This document shows, piece after piece, positions 1 to 12,298 of a stretch of 64,000 nt of DNA. This stretch comes from Tomocerus qinae (lineage: Eukaryota; Arthropoda; Collembola; Entomobryomorpha; Tomoceridae). A program made the position numbers and the translations under genes. The stretch is taken from positions 89,404,001-89,468,000 of the forward strand of contig CM034546.1 in the NCBI GenBank assembly GCA_020055645.1. The letters run 5' to 3'. The notes below the pieces were generated by a model, which was not told where the DNA came from, ran no database searches, and saw only the letters and a list, made by a program, of their open reading frames with translations. Every line of letters begins with the position of its first letter. Position 1 is the stretch's first letter.

Positions 1-2640
1 AGTCAAGTGTGGATGTAATCGAGGAGTTTGGCTCTGATGTTAGAAATGTTACCGCAACTTCCTATTTCCGCTTTTAAGGTTTTGTGCTCGAACTCCGTGA
101 ATTTTTTCCCGTCGTGGGTTTTTAAGGTCAACGGGTCGTTTCCTCCGGGTCAATTCCTTCTTTCTAATCCAACTAATACTTGCTAAGTGCTAATCCAAAA
201 TCAATAGCGATATTATCATCTCTCTTGCGGAACACTCCATTATATCTACATTATCTGTAAATGTAAAACTATTGCTCCAAGGTAAAGTGAGAATAAAATA
301 TTTGGCTATGAGCAGAACACTCCGAGGACTCTGCATTAAATGGCGTCTTTAAACATCATAACTGCCCTGTTATCCGCTTGTACTATTTGTACTCTAGATT
401 ATAGATTCAGGTTGAGCTTATTGGTATACTTATCACTTATCATATGCATAATTACTTCTGAATGTGAATATCCGAATATTTTCGGTTTCTTTAAAATTCT
501 CTTATATTAATTCTTAATTTGGCAAAATTGTAGAAAGGAAGGTTCCATTACTGGTTCTTGCCGATATGTAAAATGTCTATATTGATAGTTCACCCTCGTG
601 GGGTTATATATTTGCATTATATATTTACTGAGATTATGCTGATACATTTCTCGATTCTCTAAATACATGTCTCAAAATATCTTTGAAGTAGGAGAAATAC
701 ATGTGGATTAAGCAAATTCATCTCTCTGTTGTACGAAGACGTCCAAGCTGCACAGTTCCCGCAATTTTTATGCTCTTTTCTGAGGTACCCTACCCTACCT
801 TAGAGCTCTTAGATTGGTTACCCCAAAGTGAAGTTATCAATATTCTAAATTTCATTTACAAATACGAAAAACGGTGAAAACGTTCCTAATTGTCCAGATT
901 ATCTTCTTTAAAAAATCGGAATCTTCATTAATGATTTGCAGAAATTCGGCATTTAACGTTAATCTTGTTTGCAGGTCACTTAATTCTAGAAAAGTGTGTT
1001 TTCATATTGTACATTTAAAAGCATTTGAGTTTCGTTCAGAATTGCACTTTTTCCATTGCCCTCTTTGGCCGACACCTAATTCAAACGTTATTAAAGATCT
1101 AAATAATATCACTTGGTCATTTACGTTTCCACCTTTCTTCGTCCACACAACGTTTTACGTAATTCTGATTTTCTATTAGTAACAATATTTACAAGTATTT
1201 ATATTTATAACAGTATTTATAACTTTATAAGTAAACTAGCTGAATCCTAGCACACAAAGTGTGCTAGAAAATGTTGAAATCAGTAAATTTCTAGCGACTG
1301 CGCATTGGCCCGAAATTCATAGTTGATTGGACTCAGTACTGATAGTCTAAGTCTAGTCCTTGCTCATTAATTGCAAAATATTACCCTTACTCATTAATTA
1401 CAAAATATTACGGACAAATATACAAACCTTAATACATTCCACAGAATTATATTATATAGTACCTATTATATGTCCCACTTTATGTTTAAAAAGATTATGT
1501 TTATGTAGAGTAAAGATGTCTTTCAATTGGTTTGTGCTTTAATGTCAAACCAGTAGTAAGTTATGTAGGATCAAAGTGTGCATCATTAATCCGTAAACTG
1601 TATTTATGTAGTGAATTTTAAACCAAGATGGTTATTGGTTGGGGGTTATTCTAATAACTTATCCCATAAAAAAGATCCCTACATGAAAAATGTCAAAATT
1701 TTAAATATTTATGAGGGGCTCAAAAAAAGGATCTTAGAAAAACTCATTAAAGAGTAAGAGGAGCATCGAGTTAGATAGCCTTAGTCGATTAAAATGGATA
1801 AGAATGAACTTCCTTTGTTTCGTATATCTGCTGCTGCTTGCGATTGCATTACTAAGCTATAGAAGTTTTTCTGTTGTGAAATCAATTAAGTTTTAACGAA
1901 AAATCCCATTTGTAACAATCCTTCATTTTAGTCAATACAGTAAGGACAGGTACCAAAAATTAAATGGTTCATGGTCCTTGCCGTAAAAGATAGAAAACTA
2001 CTACTAGTTTGAGTTAAATCATTTGCAAAATTTCAATCTAGCCTCAATTGACCTCCTTCATGAATTTAAGCAACAAAACCGAATCTCGGGGTGTTTTCTG
2101 ATTCCATATAAAAATGTATACCATTTTTGTGGAAAATGAATGACTAAAAATGACATCTCGCAAGGAGTCCGGAATAATATGATAAAGGGGACACGACAAA
2201 TAGTGATATATAGTGATATGTGGCATTGCTACTTTGCTAGTATTCTCTAAAAGCAGTAGGAAATCCTACAATTTTGTAGGTTTTGTCCATTGTTCCTTTT
2301 ACGATTTATTATTGTCATTGTCCGATTCATATTTTTCAATTTGTGAACAAAAATTTCAACAGTGAAGCCACGCCAGCTTTATTACAATTTACACTGACTT
2401 TTCCATTTGGAATCGTTTTTTGTACCTTTTAACAAAGTACAGGTATTCAAAAACAAATTGAGTTTTGAGTCGGAGTGTAGGCTATCTGTAGTAGTATGTT
2501 AAATGGGATGTAATGCCTCACTACAGTACAGAGTGATAGTACTAGGCGCAGGCCACAATACGGACCCATTCCCAACTCCTTCAACACTGGCATTACTGTT
2601 AATTAATCACCAAGAAGTCTTTAAGGCTGTCATCACGAAT

Positions 2641-2808
2641 ATATATATATATATATATTAGGCATTTTCGCGCGAAAGGCGAAAAATTTTGGTTTATTTT
2701 GTCTAAACTGAGTCAAAAACAGCCTAATTGGTATTTTGAGAAAAAATTTCCCTTTTTCTTGGATTTCGGGGGGGGGGGGAGCATTTGCCGCCCCTCAATA
2801 CGGCCTTG
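2641..2808 (-). mobile_element. Truncated copy of a G-tract hAT-like element, next to a (TA)n microsatellite
   Basis: Positions 2665-2808 are a diverged reverse-complement match to the element at 17225-17472. They share CGCGCGAA blocks, the 'tttccctttttcttggattt' block, a long G run and the terminus CTCAATACGGCCTTG (reverse complement CAAGGCCGTATTGAG; the other copy begins CAAGGCTGTATTGAG). The left end is missing, and a perfect (TA)n run at 2641-2659 sits where it should be. Seen directly by comparing the two copies; the hAT assignment comes from the 8-bp duplication around the intact copy. Confidence 0.7.
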
Positions 2809-3349
2809 CTCTTCAATATGTTCCAGAATTAGCTGCAGCTTCGTGCTGAAAACCTTTGTCTTTAATCCACTGTTGCAATTCAAACACTCGGTATATATCA
2901 TCCAGCCAAGATTCGACGCCTAGCAGTGGATATGCACATTAACTAGTCTGACGACAGCATACTCCACCAAGCCAATGTGGCTGAGGGCTGAGTTAAGTCA
3001 TAATAATATACAAAAAAGTACCACTGCATAAACCCCAGGCATACAGAAAATGCTTTTCTGTCCGGTAACCAAAATATTTTGGGCTTCCCTTTTCGGGCAG
3101 GCGGAAAGCTTACTGCAAGCTAACCAGGATAGTGTGGCCAAAAATTAATGACTGCCCGCAAACTACGTTAGGGTGTGCGAAAAAATTGAAGCGCCTAGTA
3201 AATTTTCAATGCTTTTGTCCTCATTTGAGAAAATAAATTTTATTCAGGCGGGCAGTGCTTTGTGCTGCCTGTTAGTTTCTATAAATTACTGCTCTCAGGG
3301 CAAGCAGCGCTTAAATTTATTTTGCCTGTCTAGGAACTAGTCTGGGGTC

Positions 3350-3562
3350 AGAGTCGGAATTTAGCACCTCACTCCATTTTCCCCTCAACAACCTCTTAGC
3401 ATAAATTGGCACACACGGTATGATAAAACACACTGAATTGATACTTTGGTACCTACAGTGTACAGTTTTATGCTAAGGGGAAGGAGAGGGATTTTAAATT
3501 AAAATTAGCTAGTAGTTAGCTACTAGCTAATTTTAATTTTTAAAAATTTGACTCCGACTCTT
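3350..3562. repeat. Small inverted-repeat (MITE-like) element with a perfect 20-bp hairpin
   Basis: Positions 3496-3515 and 3520-3539 are perfect inverted repeats of 20 bp around a 4-base loop. Outside them, a block near 3360-3412 (TTAGCATAAA and nearby C-rich sequence) is inverted at about 3465-3492. The outer ends AGAGTCGGAATTT (about 3352) and AAATTTGACTCCGACTCT (about 3543-3560) are also complementary. This nested symmetry is typical of a non-autonomous DNA element. I found no clear target-site duplication and no coding capacity. Confidence 0.55.
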
Positions 3563-5716
3563 GATTCTCTTATTATGAAATAATAAGAATAGAATACAGG
3601 AAGTCTTGATTATCTAGGAACAAGGTTAGCGGAAAAAAAAGTTTTCTGTGTGCCTGATAAACCGTTGTCTAGTACTAACCTACTAATTTGCCTTGCAAGA
3701 AATGCTGCAAGAAACAGATACATCTGACTCTGATTGATTATTTTGATGTAATTGTATCGCCTAGCATGACTTTATATCTTTACTATTTTGTGGAAGCTAT
3801 AATGAAACTATCAGACCTTGATTGTAATTTTATTATATAGTTTAATTGTAAAAACTTCTGTACATGAAAAAGGTTATGTTGTATATGGCTGCCATGTACC
3901 CTGATATCCTAAAGACCTTCCGAGGAAGATATCTTGTAATAAATATACATATAGGTCTAGACGTTTAGCTTTAAAAAATGGATCCGTTTTGCTCCTAATA
4001 TAGTAGCAAATTAGTTGATGGCCGATGCGGAAATGAGGGGAAGTGAAAAGGACGTGAAACTCAAAACCTAGCTTTAAACACGAAATTTTTTTTATTACAA
4101 ACTTTTGCTCCTTATCATTAGGTGATTTTTGTTTGCGGTTTCAAACCGATTCACAACCGAATTACTAGTGCTCCTCAGTAAAAATATTTTACAGAGACAT
4201 TCTTGGCTTTCAGTGACCACACTTTAGGCTGAACTGCCGAGTAAAAGCTTGCTAAGGAGGTTTGAGAAAGCAACAACTCTTAAACTTTTTTAAAGAGATT
4301 TTGGTGACAAAAGAGCAACTCATTGGTCTATCCAGTCTATCAGTAACTGATTTACACTATTTAAAATTATGTGGAATGGTCGCTCAAAATAACTGTTCCC
4401 GTTTTTTCAGAAAATTCTTCATTCTTTATTCCTGATTAGTTATTAGTTAAACACTAATTATGGTTTTTGCCACCCAAAGGGTTTAACTCTGGAAAACCAT
4501 TATCTAATTTCAATGGAAAATCAGCTTCAGAATCGGTTACTGACTGATGGAAAGTATTCATTAAAGACCTAGGACAATTGATTTCCTCTGGGGGAATGCC
4601 ATTAATTTCGCACTTAAACCATACAATTACAGGCTAGCTTGCATTTTAAAAAAATGCCATGTCTGTAAAATTTGTTAAAACAAGTTTTATTATAGTCTAT
4701 GTTGTTGCCAATTTTGTCATCTTTCGAATGGTGGTAATTTCATTTTCGTAGCATTTTCCGTTTAAGAGTTACAGAGCCTAGACTGTTTTCAACTAATTAG
4801 TAGTCACCCGGTATGTGAAATCAATCGAAGAGTTAGTCGTAGATTTTTTTATAGCAAACTTGAAAACACTAGTTGAAAACACTTTAATAATACCTGGCAT
4901 TCAGCATTGGGGCAGCATTATGTACAATATTAGATTAGACTCTTAGGTGTACATTAGGATTTGATTGATACACTAAAAATGACGTTATCTTTTCTTCGGT
5001 CGCAGATAATATATTATTTCATAATTGCCGGATGTATATAGATTATGGGGACTATCAAGTAAGGTAACGTTACAACCATTTAGTCACTCGTTTCATAAAA
5101 TCGAAAATATTCTAAAATTTTAGGTTTCAGTAGGGACCTCGGTATCCTCTCACCTTCCATTGTTTGCTATAGTTTAGGTAAATTTTGGTTAGGTTGGATG
5201 TGGGTTGGATCAATATAAGGTAAGTTAGGTGAAATCTACGTAACAACAAAGTTTGCTAAGTTTAATAGTCTAATAATAGTCACCTGTGGGTGCAGCACCA
5301 TAGACTTGTTACAGTATAAGTCAAGTATAACCAAAGAAAGTTTTTTTTTCTAATTTATGACGTATAGTATAAGTAATTGATGGGTGTTACGGCACCCTTA
5401 ACGAGCTAGTCAACAAAATAAAATATACTCTTAACTAGCATGAAATATGATTTTATATTTTACTATTATGAGTGAAATGAGGGTGAGAGTGATGAACAAG
5501 CATACGGTTGAATTTTGTATAACAAGTAGGTAATGTTGTAATTTAATTTGACAAGAACCTCACCAAAAACATTGTATCAAAAAGGCTCTAAATTAATATC
5601 ATGAAATTGTGCAGTATCCAATATATAGAGAAATATATCTCCACTCCACTCCTTATTACAAGAACGAACTCGCAGTCCATCCAGTCAACTCCTCCGCTCC
5701 ACAGAAAATAAATAAA

Positions 5717-8700
5717 TTAAAGAATGTTGCATCTCGACAACCAACTTGGCCGATTTGGTTTGAACGATGGGTCTTTGTTTAGTTGGTGACCCGAGTTATT
5801 TGCTCCCGGGGGTCTTTGGCCGTCTTTCCCTTCCATCTTCTTATCTATATGTGATTTTATGTCTCGGGACAGGATAAAGAATGACTCTTCAACGTTCTGT
5901 GATGCTTTTGCTGATGTCTCCATGAACCTGAAACAAATACATTAGTTCAGATTTCAGACACCCACACAAATCATAAAACTAAATACACAAAACAAAGCAG
6001 AACACGCCGAAAACTACTGTATTATTTCAGAAGTGGCTTCTTTATAAATCACATAGCAATTAAGTGACTGTCGACTGTTCTACGGAAAATTAACAAAAAC
6101 TAGCTAAACGCATAATTATACGCACCAACCAATATAAACCACCTGAATGAAATAAATGTACTCCCACATTTTGATACTACATATTATAGATTCAACAAGT
6201 CACGTGCCTACAATTCCCTTAAGGTTATTTTTGCGCAAAGCTACGGGCGGATTTTTTTACTCTCGCCAGTGGTGAAGCAAGGATATAGGTAAAATGGAAG
6301 ATTACGAGCAAATGTTAAAATCGGGAAGACTAGAAAAAAGAAGGTACATTGGAAAAAGAAAATTGGGAAGAGAGAAGTAGAAAACTACCTCGAGAGGCTA
6401 AAATCAAAAAATTTTTATGTCGTCACTCAATAGAATTATTTCTGACCAAGCAAATATAGCTAAAAAATTACTGGAAAAGTTCTATTTTTGACAAGACGCT
6501 TTCTCCCCCTTGGTCTTTCTAGATGCGGGGGGTTGACAACCTGTTCTGTTAAGATTTATCTATTTATATCTACAGAGAAACTAATTCAGTTACGCTGTTA
6601 TAATAATAGTAAATAACCTCAACATGTTACATTACATACAAGCCCATTACTATCACAGTCGTGATATGTAATTATTTATTTTCCGAAAATATGCATGCTA
6701 ATAATTAATAGTATTAAGCTTAATGCCGAGTAAAATTTAGGCATTAGGCTTAATGCCTAGGTTTTAAGCTTAAAGACTAGGCATTAAGCTTAATGCCGGG
6801 CATTTTTAGGCATTAAGCTTAATGCCTGAATTTACTTATAGCCGTTAACATATCAAAATCAAGTTAACATATCAAAATATTTTAAATATTTTTTATTCAA
6901 AACCCTAAAATATGTAAAAAAAAATGTACGGAAAGTGGTTATCAAAATGCTCAAAAAGTAGCGAAACGTTGACATCCGAAGTCTCATGACTGAATTCGAA
7001 AACAAAAATCTACAGCAAGCGGTAACAGAAGCTCGCCTGAGTAAAGGGGACCGTGTGCACATATTTAGTAGAATAATAGCAGAAATAGATTTCTTTTGAT
7101 TATTAAAGTGAACAGTAATTCAAATTAGATCAATATTGATCATAATATTCATAATTCAAAATAAAAGTGGCCAAACAAAAATTAAAGACAAATCAATATT
7201 GACTATCAAAATCAAAAGGAAATAAAAATAGGTTATGGAATGAAATGGAATGTATATTAGGTTAGGTTAGGTTAGTGACTATACGCAATAATAGTCAAAT
7301 TAGTTCAATCTTCACTATCAAAACAAAAACAAACAGTTTACAGAGGGTAGTATAAACTGTCAAAATCAACAGATATTCAAAGTAGAGTAGAATTGGCCAT
7401 TAAATTCAACGTAGATCAATATTGAATATTAAAATAAAAATGTTAAATAACGCCCATTTTCTGCTTTGATTGTCAAAATGAAGACAAACTGAGCGAGCGG
7501 TATCTCAGAAACTTATGGACTAATTTGAACCAAAAACAATAGGGTTCGTCACTGGTCTAAGTGAATTGTTTTTCCCAAGTTTGGTCAACTGTCTTCATCT
7601 CCAATTCAGATTATATCTACGAATTGGAGTATAATTCCTATTTTGTAAGCAACGACGCAAATAAAAGATACATAAATCAACGGGAACAATAGCATATTAG
7701 GATTATTCGTACTCTTTACCGTTCTTGTTATTTTACTTTTCGTATTTTTAGGGCATCCTCATGAATCCTAGTAATAATTAATTTCGGAAATATTTACAAT
7801 TTACTAGATATATGAAATGATTCTATAAGTTGCTCCCCATCACCAAGAATATTCAGAATAGGATATTCTGGACGTTATCAAAATAGGTTAAAAATAAATT
7901 ATTAAAAGTAAATAATTACAAAGGATAAATATAATATTTATAAATATAATTTCTGATTGCACCCAATTTATCTGTTAATATAATAAATAATCGTGTGCTA
8001 GCATACATGGGTTAACGAAGCTATCAATTTCATAAACTACATAAACATAGTCACAACTAAACAAAAAAATAATTTTAGAGCACAACCACAACGATATTAT
8101 AAGTTTTTTCAATGAATGTTTAGCATACACGTATAAAATAGTCTAAACTATTACATTTAGGGACAGGGACACATTGTTATTGCACAAAACTATACATTAT
8201 TTTCTGAGATTTTGCAAAGGCTCAATTAATACGAATAGTTGGGATCATTAGATTTAGAATATACTGAATTAAGTTTACAAAAACTTACCTAATTCCATAT
8301 TCAAGTGCAAGTTGTTCTCCTCTTTCTTTACTGACACATCTTTTGTCGTTCATATCGCATTTGTTCCCCAATATCATTTTTTGCACGTCCGGCGCTGTAA
8401 ATAAAAATTATTTAATGTAAAATTTCTTGCTATTTATGATTTAAGTTTGAATTTTTATTTAGAGATTACAGTAATTATGATGATGATAATTAATAAGGAC
8501 CAAAACTATTTAAAATGTGGATGGTCAGTTTTTATCTTATTCTGAAGGGAATCGCGCCTGTAAATTCTTCGGGGATTCGGGGATGACATCCGCGTTGGAC
8601 ACCGCCAGACAACCTGCGAATGTCATCCGCCTCAGTTTGGTGACAACAAGGTATCGAAAAACCCGGGTTTTTTAGGAAAAAACCCTCGGCCCCGGGTTTT

Positions 8701-11116
8701 TTGGGTTTTTTGGGTTTAAGGGTTTTTTATATAATTATAGGCATAAATACAAGCCTATACTACAGTATATATAGGAAAACAACAACCATGTAATCCTAAA
8801 ACTACCAGTATTTACGTCTATAAAATCAAAAATTAAGGCATAAAAATTTAATTTTTAACATGTTTTAGCACAGTTAACACGAAGTATTTTTCGTGAGCAC
8901 CTATATTTGATAACTAGTGAAAAACTATGTATTATTATATATTACTGATTAAAATGACTTTAAGAAATTCCTTCATTAATATGGAGCTTAAAGCCGTACA
9001 GTAATAAATATGTAAGTGATTAATTAAAATTCAGTATAATTAATGTTTCCACTTATACATTCATTGGCAATTCGTAAGTAGAAGTTAATTATGTAATTAA
9101 ACCAATATCTTCACGGCGATTAAAATATATACATAAAACAAATAATCACATCACGATCGTGATGTTTATATATATTCACACGAATTAGTGCAAGTATATT
9201 TTATATAAAGTATAAAAGCTAAATATTTTGTTTCCACCTGATTATGCATTTGTTTACATTTTCAAATAGAAATATGACAAAGTTAGTATGTTTTGCTTAT
9301 ATAGATGGAGCTTTAGTGTAGCATGTTTTGTAAAAAACCCAAAAAACCCAATAAACCCCGGGTTTTTTAAGTGAAGCGGGGTGGGTTTTTTGCCAAAAAA
9401 CCCCAACCCATAAAAAACCCGACCCACAACCCTGGGTGACAAGCGGACTAACCGGTTAAATTGGCTGGCTAAAATGGCTAGCCTGCCTGCTTGTTGAGAT
9501 CATTAGATCTTAGTCATTGCCTTGGGCCCGAAAGGAGCATCACCAATTAATAAATAAATAAAATAATAAATAGTTAGCCAGTGGCTCAAATGGCTAAAGG
9601 ACTTTAAAGGAGGCTACTTGAACTAAGAATACCATCCTTGATTTGATCATAATTCAAAAACTCACGACTTTTAGTTATTTTATGGTCATTTTTAGCCGGT
9701 TGGCTGGCCAAAGCCATATTTTAGCAGGACATGGGAATTCGTGCCATATAGGGTAAATTACAGAAAGATTGAATTTTTAATGTTTTTCCTTCCGCATTGC
9801 ATACGCTAAAAGTAGCGTATTTTTGGGCACCCAAAAAATTTTTTCGGTCAAGTAGGAGATCGGCGTAAATTATCACATTTTTTGGATGGTCGTAAAATTT
9901 TTGCGCATTAGATCAGCTAAAAATTTCGACGTGGATAATGAAAATTGAAATAAGAAATACTTTTAAAGATGGATGATCTAAACAAGAAATGGAACTACCT
10001 TTTCAAAAAATTCAATGATACCAATTTTGTTTAGTATGACCATAATTTACCCTCTTTATGAAAACATTTAATTTATATAATTTTACAAGGGTTGCTGTTT
10101 TGTTTTGGCATTGATTTTATGTCCTTTAAATATCTTTAACTGTTTAACTTAACGCAGGAAATTAAGGTAAAGACAATAAAAACAGATTCAAATCATTTTT
10201 CGTAAGAAAAACGTTCAAAGCACCGAAATCAATAATTAAAACTACTTATTTCAAAAGGTGAAAATGCTAACCTGCATGTTCTTCAATATTACGAATCCAA
10301 TTTTTTATATTTTCAAATGATTTCTCATTAGTGATATCGTAGACTAACATGATACCCATTGCCCCTCGGTAATATGCTGTTGTTATCGTTCGAAATCTTT
10401 CTTGACCTGCTGTGTCCCTGAGAAGACAACAAAAATAAATAATTAGTTTTACTAAATGAAATGTACAATGATTGACGAAACAAAACTGTTAACAAGGTCT
10501 TACCATATCTGTAATTTGATTTTTTTACCATCCAACTCGATCGTCCTGATTTTGAAATCTATTCCTAAAGGTAAAATTAACATACATCATCATCGTGAGA
10601 ATTAATATATATTATATTATTATGACATATGACAGCAACATCTTAGTATTTTTTTAATTAAAAATATCCATATTCATTGAGGTGAATTATGATGGCATTC
10701 AATATTGACATTGAGTGTGTGAAATGTCAACATTGTCAACAAAGGAGAAGAGAATAGACAGAAGCAGCAAGATTATAGAGAATGAGTCAACAAAAGCTGA
10801 GTCAGACTCTCTCTACGTGTGTATTTGACGTACTGACGTCACAAAAAATTGTTTACAAGTAAATTTAGGGCCGTAAAAATCAAATATTTGGATAAAATCA
10901 GTTTAAAACAAATATTGTCATAAAAATAAGAGAGACAAATGAAAATGCTTTAAAAAAGTCCACAAATGTTTCAAAGGTCAAAGTTCACTTGCCAATTGTG
11001 GAGATGAAGGTTGAGTTGAACGCATCTTCGGAGAATCTGAATAGAACACAAGTTTTGCCAACTCCCGAATCACCAATTAGAAGCAATTTGAACAAATAGT
11101 CGTAAGATTTTGCCAT
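5717..11116 (-). CDS. Rab8: Rab8 small GTPase (5 exons)
   Basis: Rab8 is a membrane-bound GTP switch that directs vesicles from the trans-Golgi and recycling endosomes to the plasma membrane and cilium. Exons, 5' to 3': 11116-10993, 10564-10504, 10417-10272, 8394-8289, 5927-5717; junction phases 1, 2, 1, 2 give one 215-residue frame (vertebrate Rab8 about 207). Visible motifs are P-loop GDSGVGKT (15-22), switch I Thr40, WDTAGQE (62-68) with catalytic Gln67, NKCD (121-124) and ETSAK (149-153). The C-terminus CNIL is a CaaX-type prenylation signal as in Rab8, whereas Rab10 ends in two cysteines. The start is the family-typical [15 protein letters not shown]. Introns 2-4 have GT-AG ends, but intron 1 has a GC donor (G|GCAAGT). 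Intron 3 carries a hAT-like insertion. Orthology follows from near-identity of the first 150 residues to the family. Confidence 0.97.
6715..6835. repeat. Short repeats of a palindromic AGGCATTAAGCTTAATGCC motif in Rab8 intron 4
   Basis: At least four imperfect copies of a motif centred on AAGCTT (TTAGGCATTAAGCTTAATGCC) lie in about 120 bp. Each copy is itself palindromic. A related pair occurs at about 14733-14770. They lie within the Rab8 intron between exons 4 and 5. No function can be read from them; a degraded inverted-repeat element is the simplest explanation. Confidence 0.7.
7257..7275 (+). repeat. Short (TTAGG)n run
   Basis: Three perfect TTAGG units followed by TTAG lie inside Rab8 intron 4. 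TTAGG is the telomere repeat of most arthropods. This tract is too short to be a telomere remnant with any certainty, but it fits the taxonomic guess. Confidence 0.6.
8540..9830. repeat. Older dispersed repeat split by the hAT-like element
   Basis: The sequences flanking the hAT-like insertion (about 8540-8638 and 9443-9830) form one diverged repeat whose relative lies at about 15494-15850. Shared landmarks are CAGTTTGGTGACAAGC, a GGCTGGCTAAAATGGCT-type GC-rich patch and the later GGACATGGGAATTCGTGCCAT. The 15.5-kb copy is uninterrupted and shows approximately the empty site. No coding potential was seen. Confidence 0.55.
8639..9442. mobile_element. hAT-like non-autonomous element with a perfect 8-bp target duplication, in Rab8 intron 3
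   Basis: The 788-bp element 8647-9434 is flanked on both sides by GGTGACAA (8639-8646 and 9435-9442). Its ends are CAAGGTATCG on the left and, reverse-complemented, CAGGGTTGTG on the right, followed by inverted blocks of CCCGGGTTTTTT type on both sides. An 8-bp duplication with CARGG-like ends is characteristic of hAT transposons. The AT-rich interior has no reading frame for a transposase, so the copy is non-autonomous. It is inserted into an older repeat. Confidence 0.85.
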
Positions 11117-11504
11117 TCTTTTTCTTTTTCCTGCTTTCTTCAGTTTTTTCGATCTGTTATCGCTTCGAGGAGTGGCGCTTGGCTGTACTCATCACGTGCC
11201 TTTCACTAGGAATCTTTGTTTCTTTCATTTATAGCCAGAGCTCAGAAACTAATAAAATAACAAGAGTAAAATAATATTATTTCATTTACTTTACTGCAAT
11301 TTTTCCGGGCAAGATTTATTTACTAAATAATGTCAATTCGCATTAGTCATTATAATGAATAATGCGTGTTCTCCTTTTTATTACCGCTGATTCGGTGTTG
11401 GATGATTTTTAATAATTCTTTTGTTTCAGTGCTTCCAAATCTTGAATTTCAAAATTTCAAAGCGATTGAAGCACTCCACTTATTCTAAAATGAAGTCATA
11501 CTAT
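11117..11504. other. Upstream flank of Rab8
   Basis: This stretch begins at the Rab8 start codon and should contain the promoter and 5' untranslated sequence for minus-strand transcription. I see no TATA box at a convincing distance. The only recognisable site is a CACGTG E-box at 11193-11198. Confidence 0.35.
11193..11198. promoter_or_regulatory. CACGTG E-box upstream of Rab8
   Basis: A perfect palindromic CACGTG lies 77 bp upstream of the Rab8 start codon. This is the preferred site of Myc/Max and related bHLH-zipper dimers. Presence is seen; occupancy is inference, and a 6-bp site occurs often by chance. Confidence 0.3.
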
Positions 11505-11505
11505 A

Positions 11506-12298
11506 CCGGGTGTCAAATTGTGATTCAGGCCCTGTGTTTCTAAAGAACCGTAAGTAGCACGACCAAACCGTTGATACCAATCGAAAGCCCGTGCAAAGTT
11601 ACATTTAAACACCGGTTTCCATCAACTTATTCCTACGCATTCGCTTACACCAGCAGTTCTCCCAAAAAAAGTTGAAAATATAAATAAATTACTAGCTAAT
11701 TCGTGACCAAATCTCTCGCGGGGGCTGAATTAAGGCAGCGGTACTTTGTTGCCACTGTCTCCACTGTTGCCGCTGGGAGGTATGGGGGATAAGCGGCAAC
11801 AGCATAATAGCGGAGACAGTGGCAACGGCGGCAACAGTGGCGACACGCTACAACCACTAGCGGCAACAACGGCGACTCAGCTAAAACCACTAGCGGCGAC
11901 ACGCTACAATCACTAGCGGCAACGGAGACACATTAATCTGGTTTCCTCTGTGTTGCTCTTGTCTTAGAGCATTGAGCTCAGAGTGACAGTGCACTATGCT
12001 GGCTTATGTTAGGTTTAGCGGCAACAGAGGAAATCAGATTAATATGTCTCTGTTGCCGCAGGTCATTGTTCAATTCAGCCCCCGCGAGAGATTTGGTCAC
12101 GAATTAGCTAGTAATTAATTTATATTTTCAACTTTTTTGGGAGAACTGCTGGTGTAAGCGAATGCGTAGGAATAAGTTGATGAAAGCCAGTGTTTCAATG
12201 TAACTTTGCACGGGCTTTCGATTGGTATCAACGGTTTTGTCGTGCTACTTACGGTTCTTTAGAAACATATAGGGCCTGAATCCCAATTTGACACCCTG
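11506..12298. mobile_element. Foldback element with about 230-bp terminal inverted repeats
   Basis: Left arm 11506-11733 and right arm 12070-12298 are near-perfect inverted copies, from outer ends GGGTGTCAAATTG to inner CGCGGGGGCTGAATT. The dinucleotide TA flanks both ends (11504-11505 and 12299-12300), consistent with a TA target duplication as in Tc1/mariner-like elements. The roughly 340-bp centre is made of repeated GGCAACAG and GGCGACA-type units in both orientations. No transposase frame is present. Its inner GGGCTGAATTAAGGCAGCGG end is shared with the separate element at 16730-16964. Confidence 0.8.

Larger units (their letters stand above)
1..5716. other. Intergenic region downstream of Rab8; repeats only
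   Basis: No open reading frame here resembles a known protein, and the longest is about 100 codons without a conserved motif. The stretch contains a (TA)n run at 2641-2659, a truncated G-tract hAT-like element at about 2661-2808, and an inverted-repeat element at about 3350-3562, each listed separately. The part nearest 5716 should include the 3' untranslated region of Rab8, but I could not choose a single polyadenylation signal. Confidence 0.6.
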
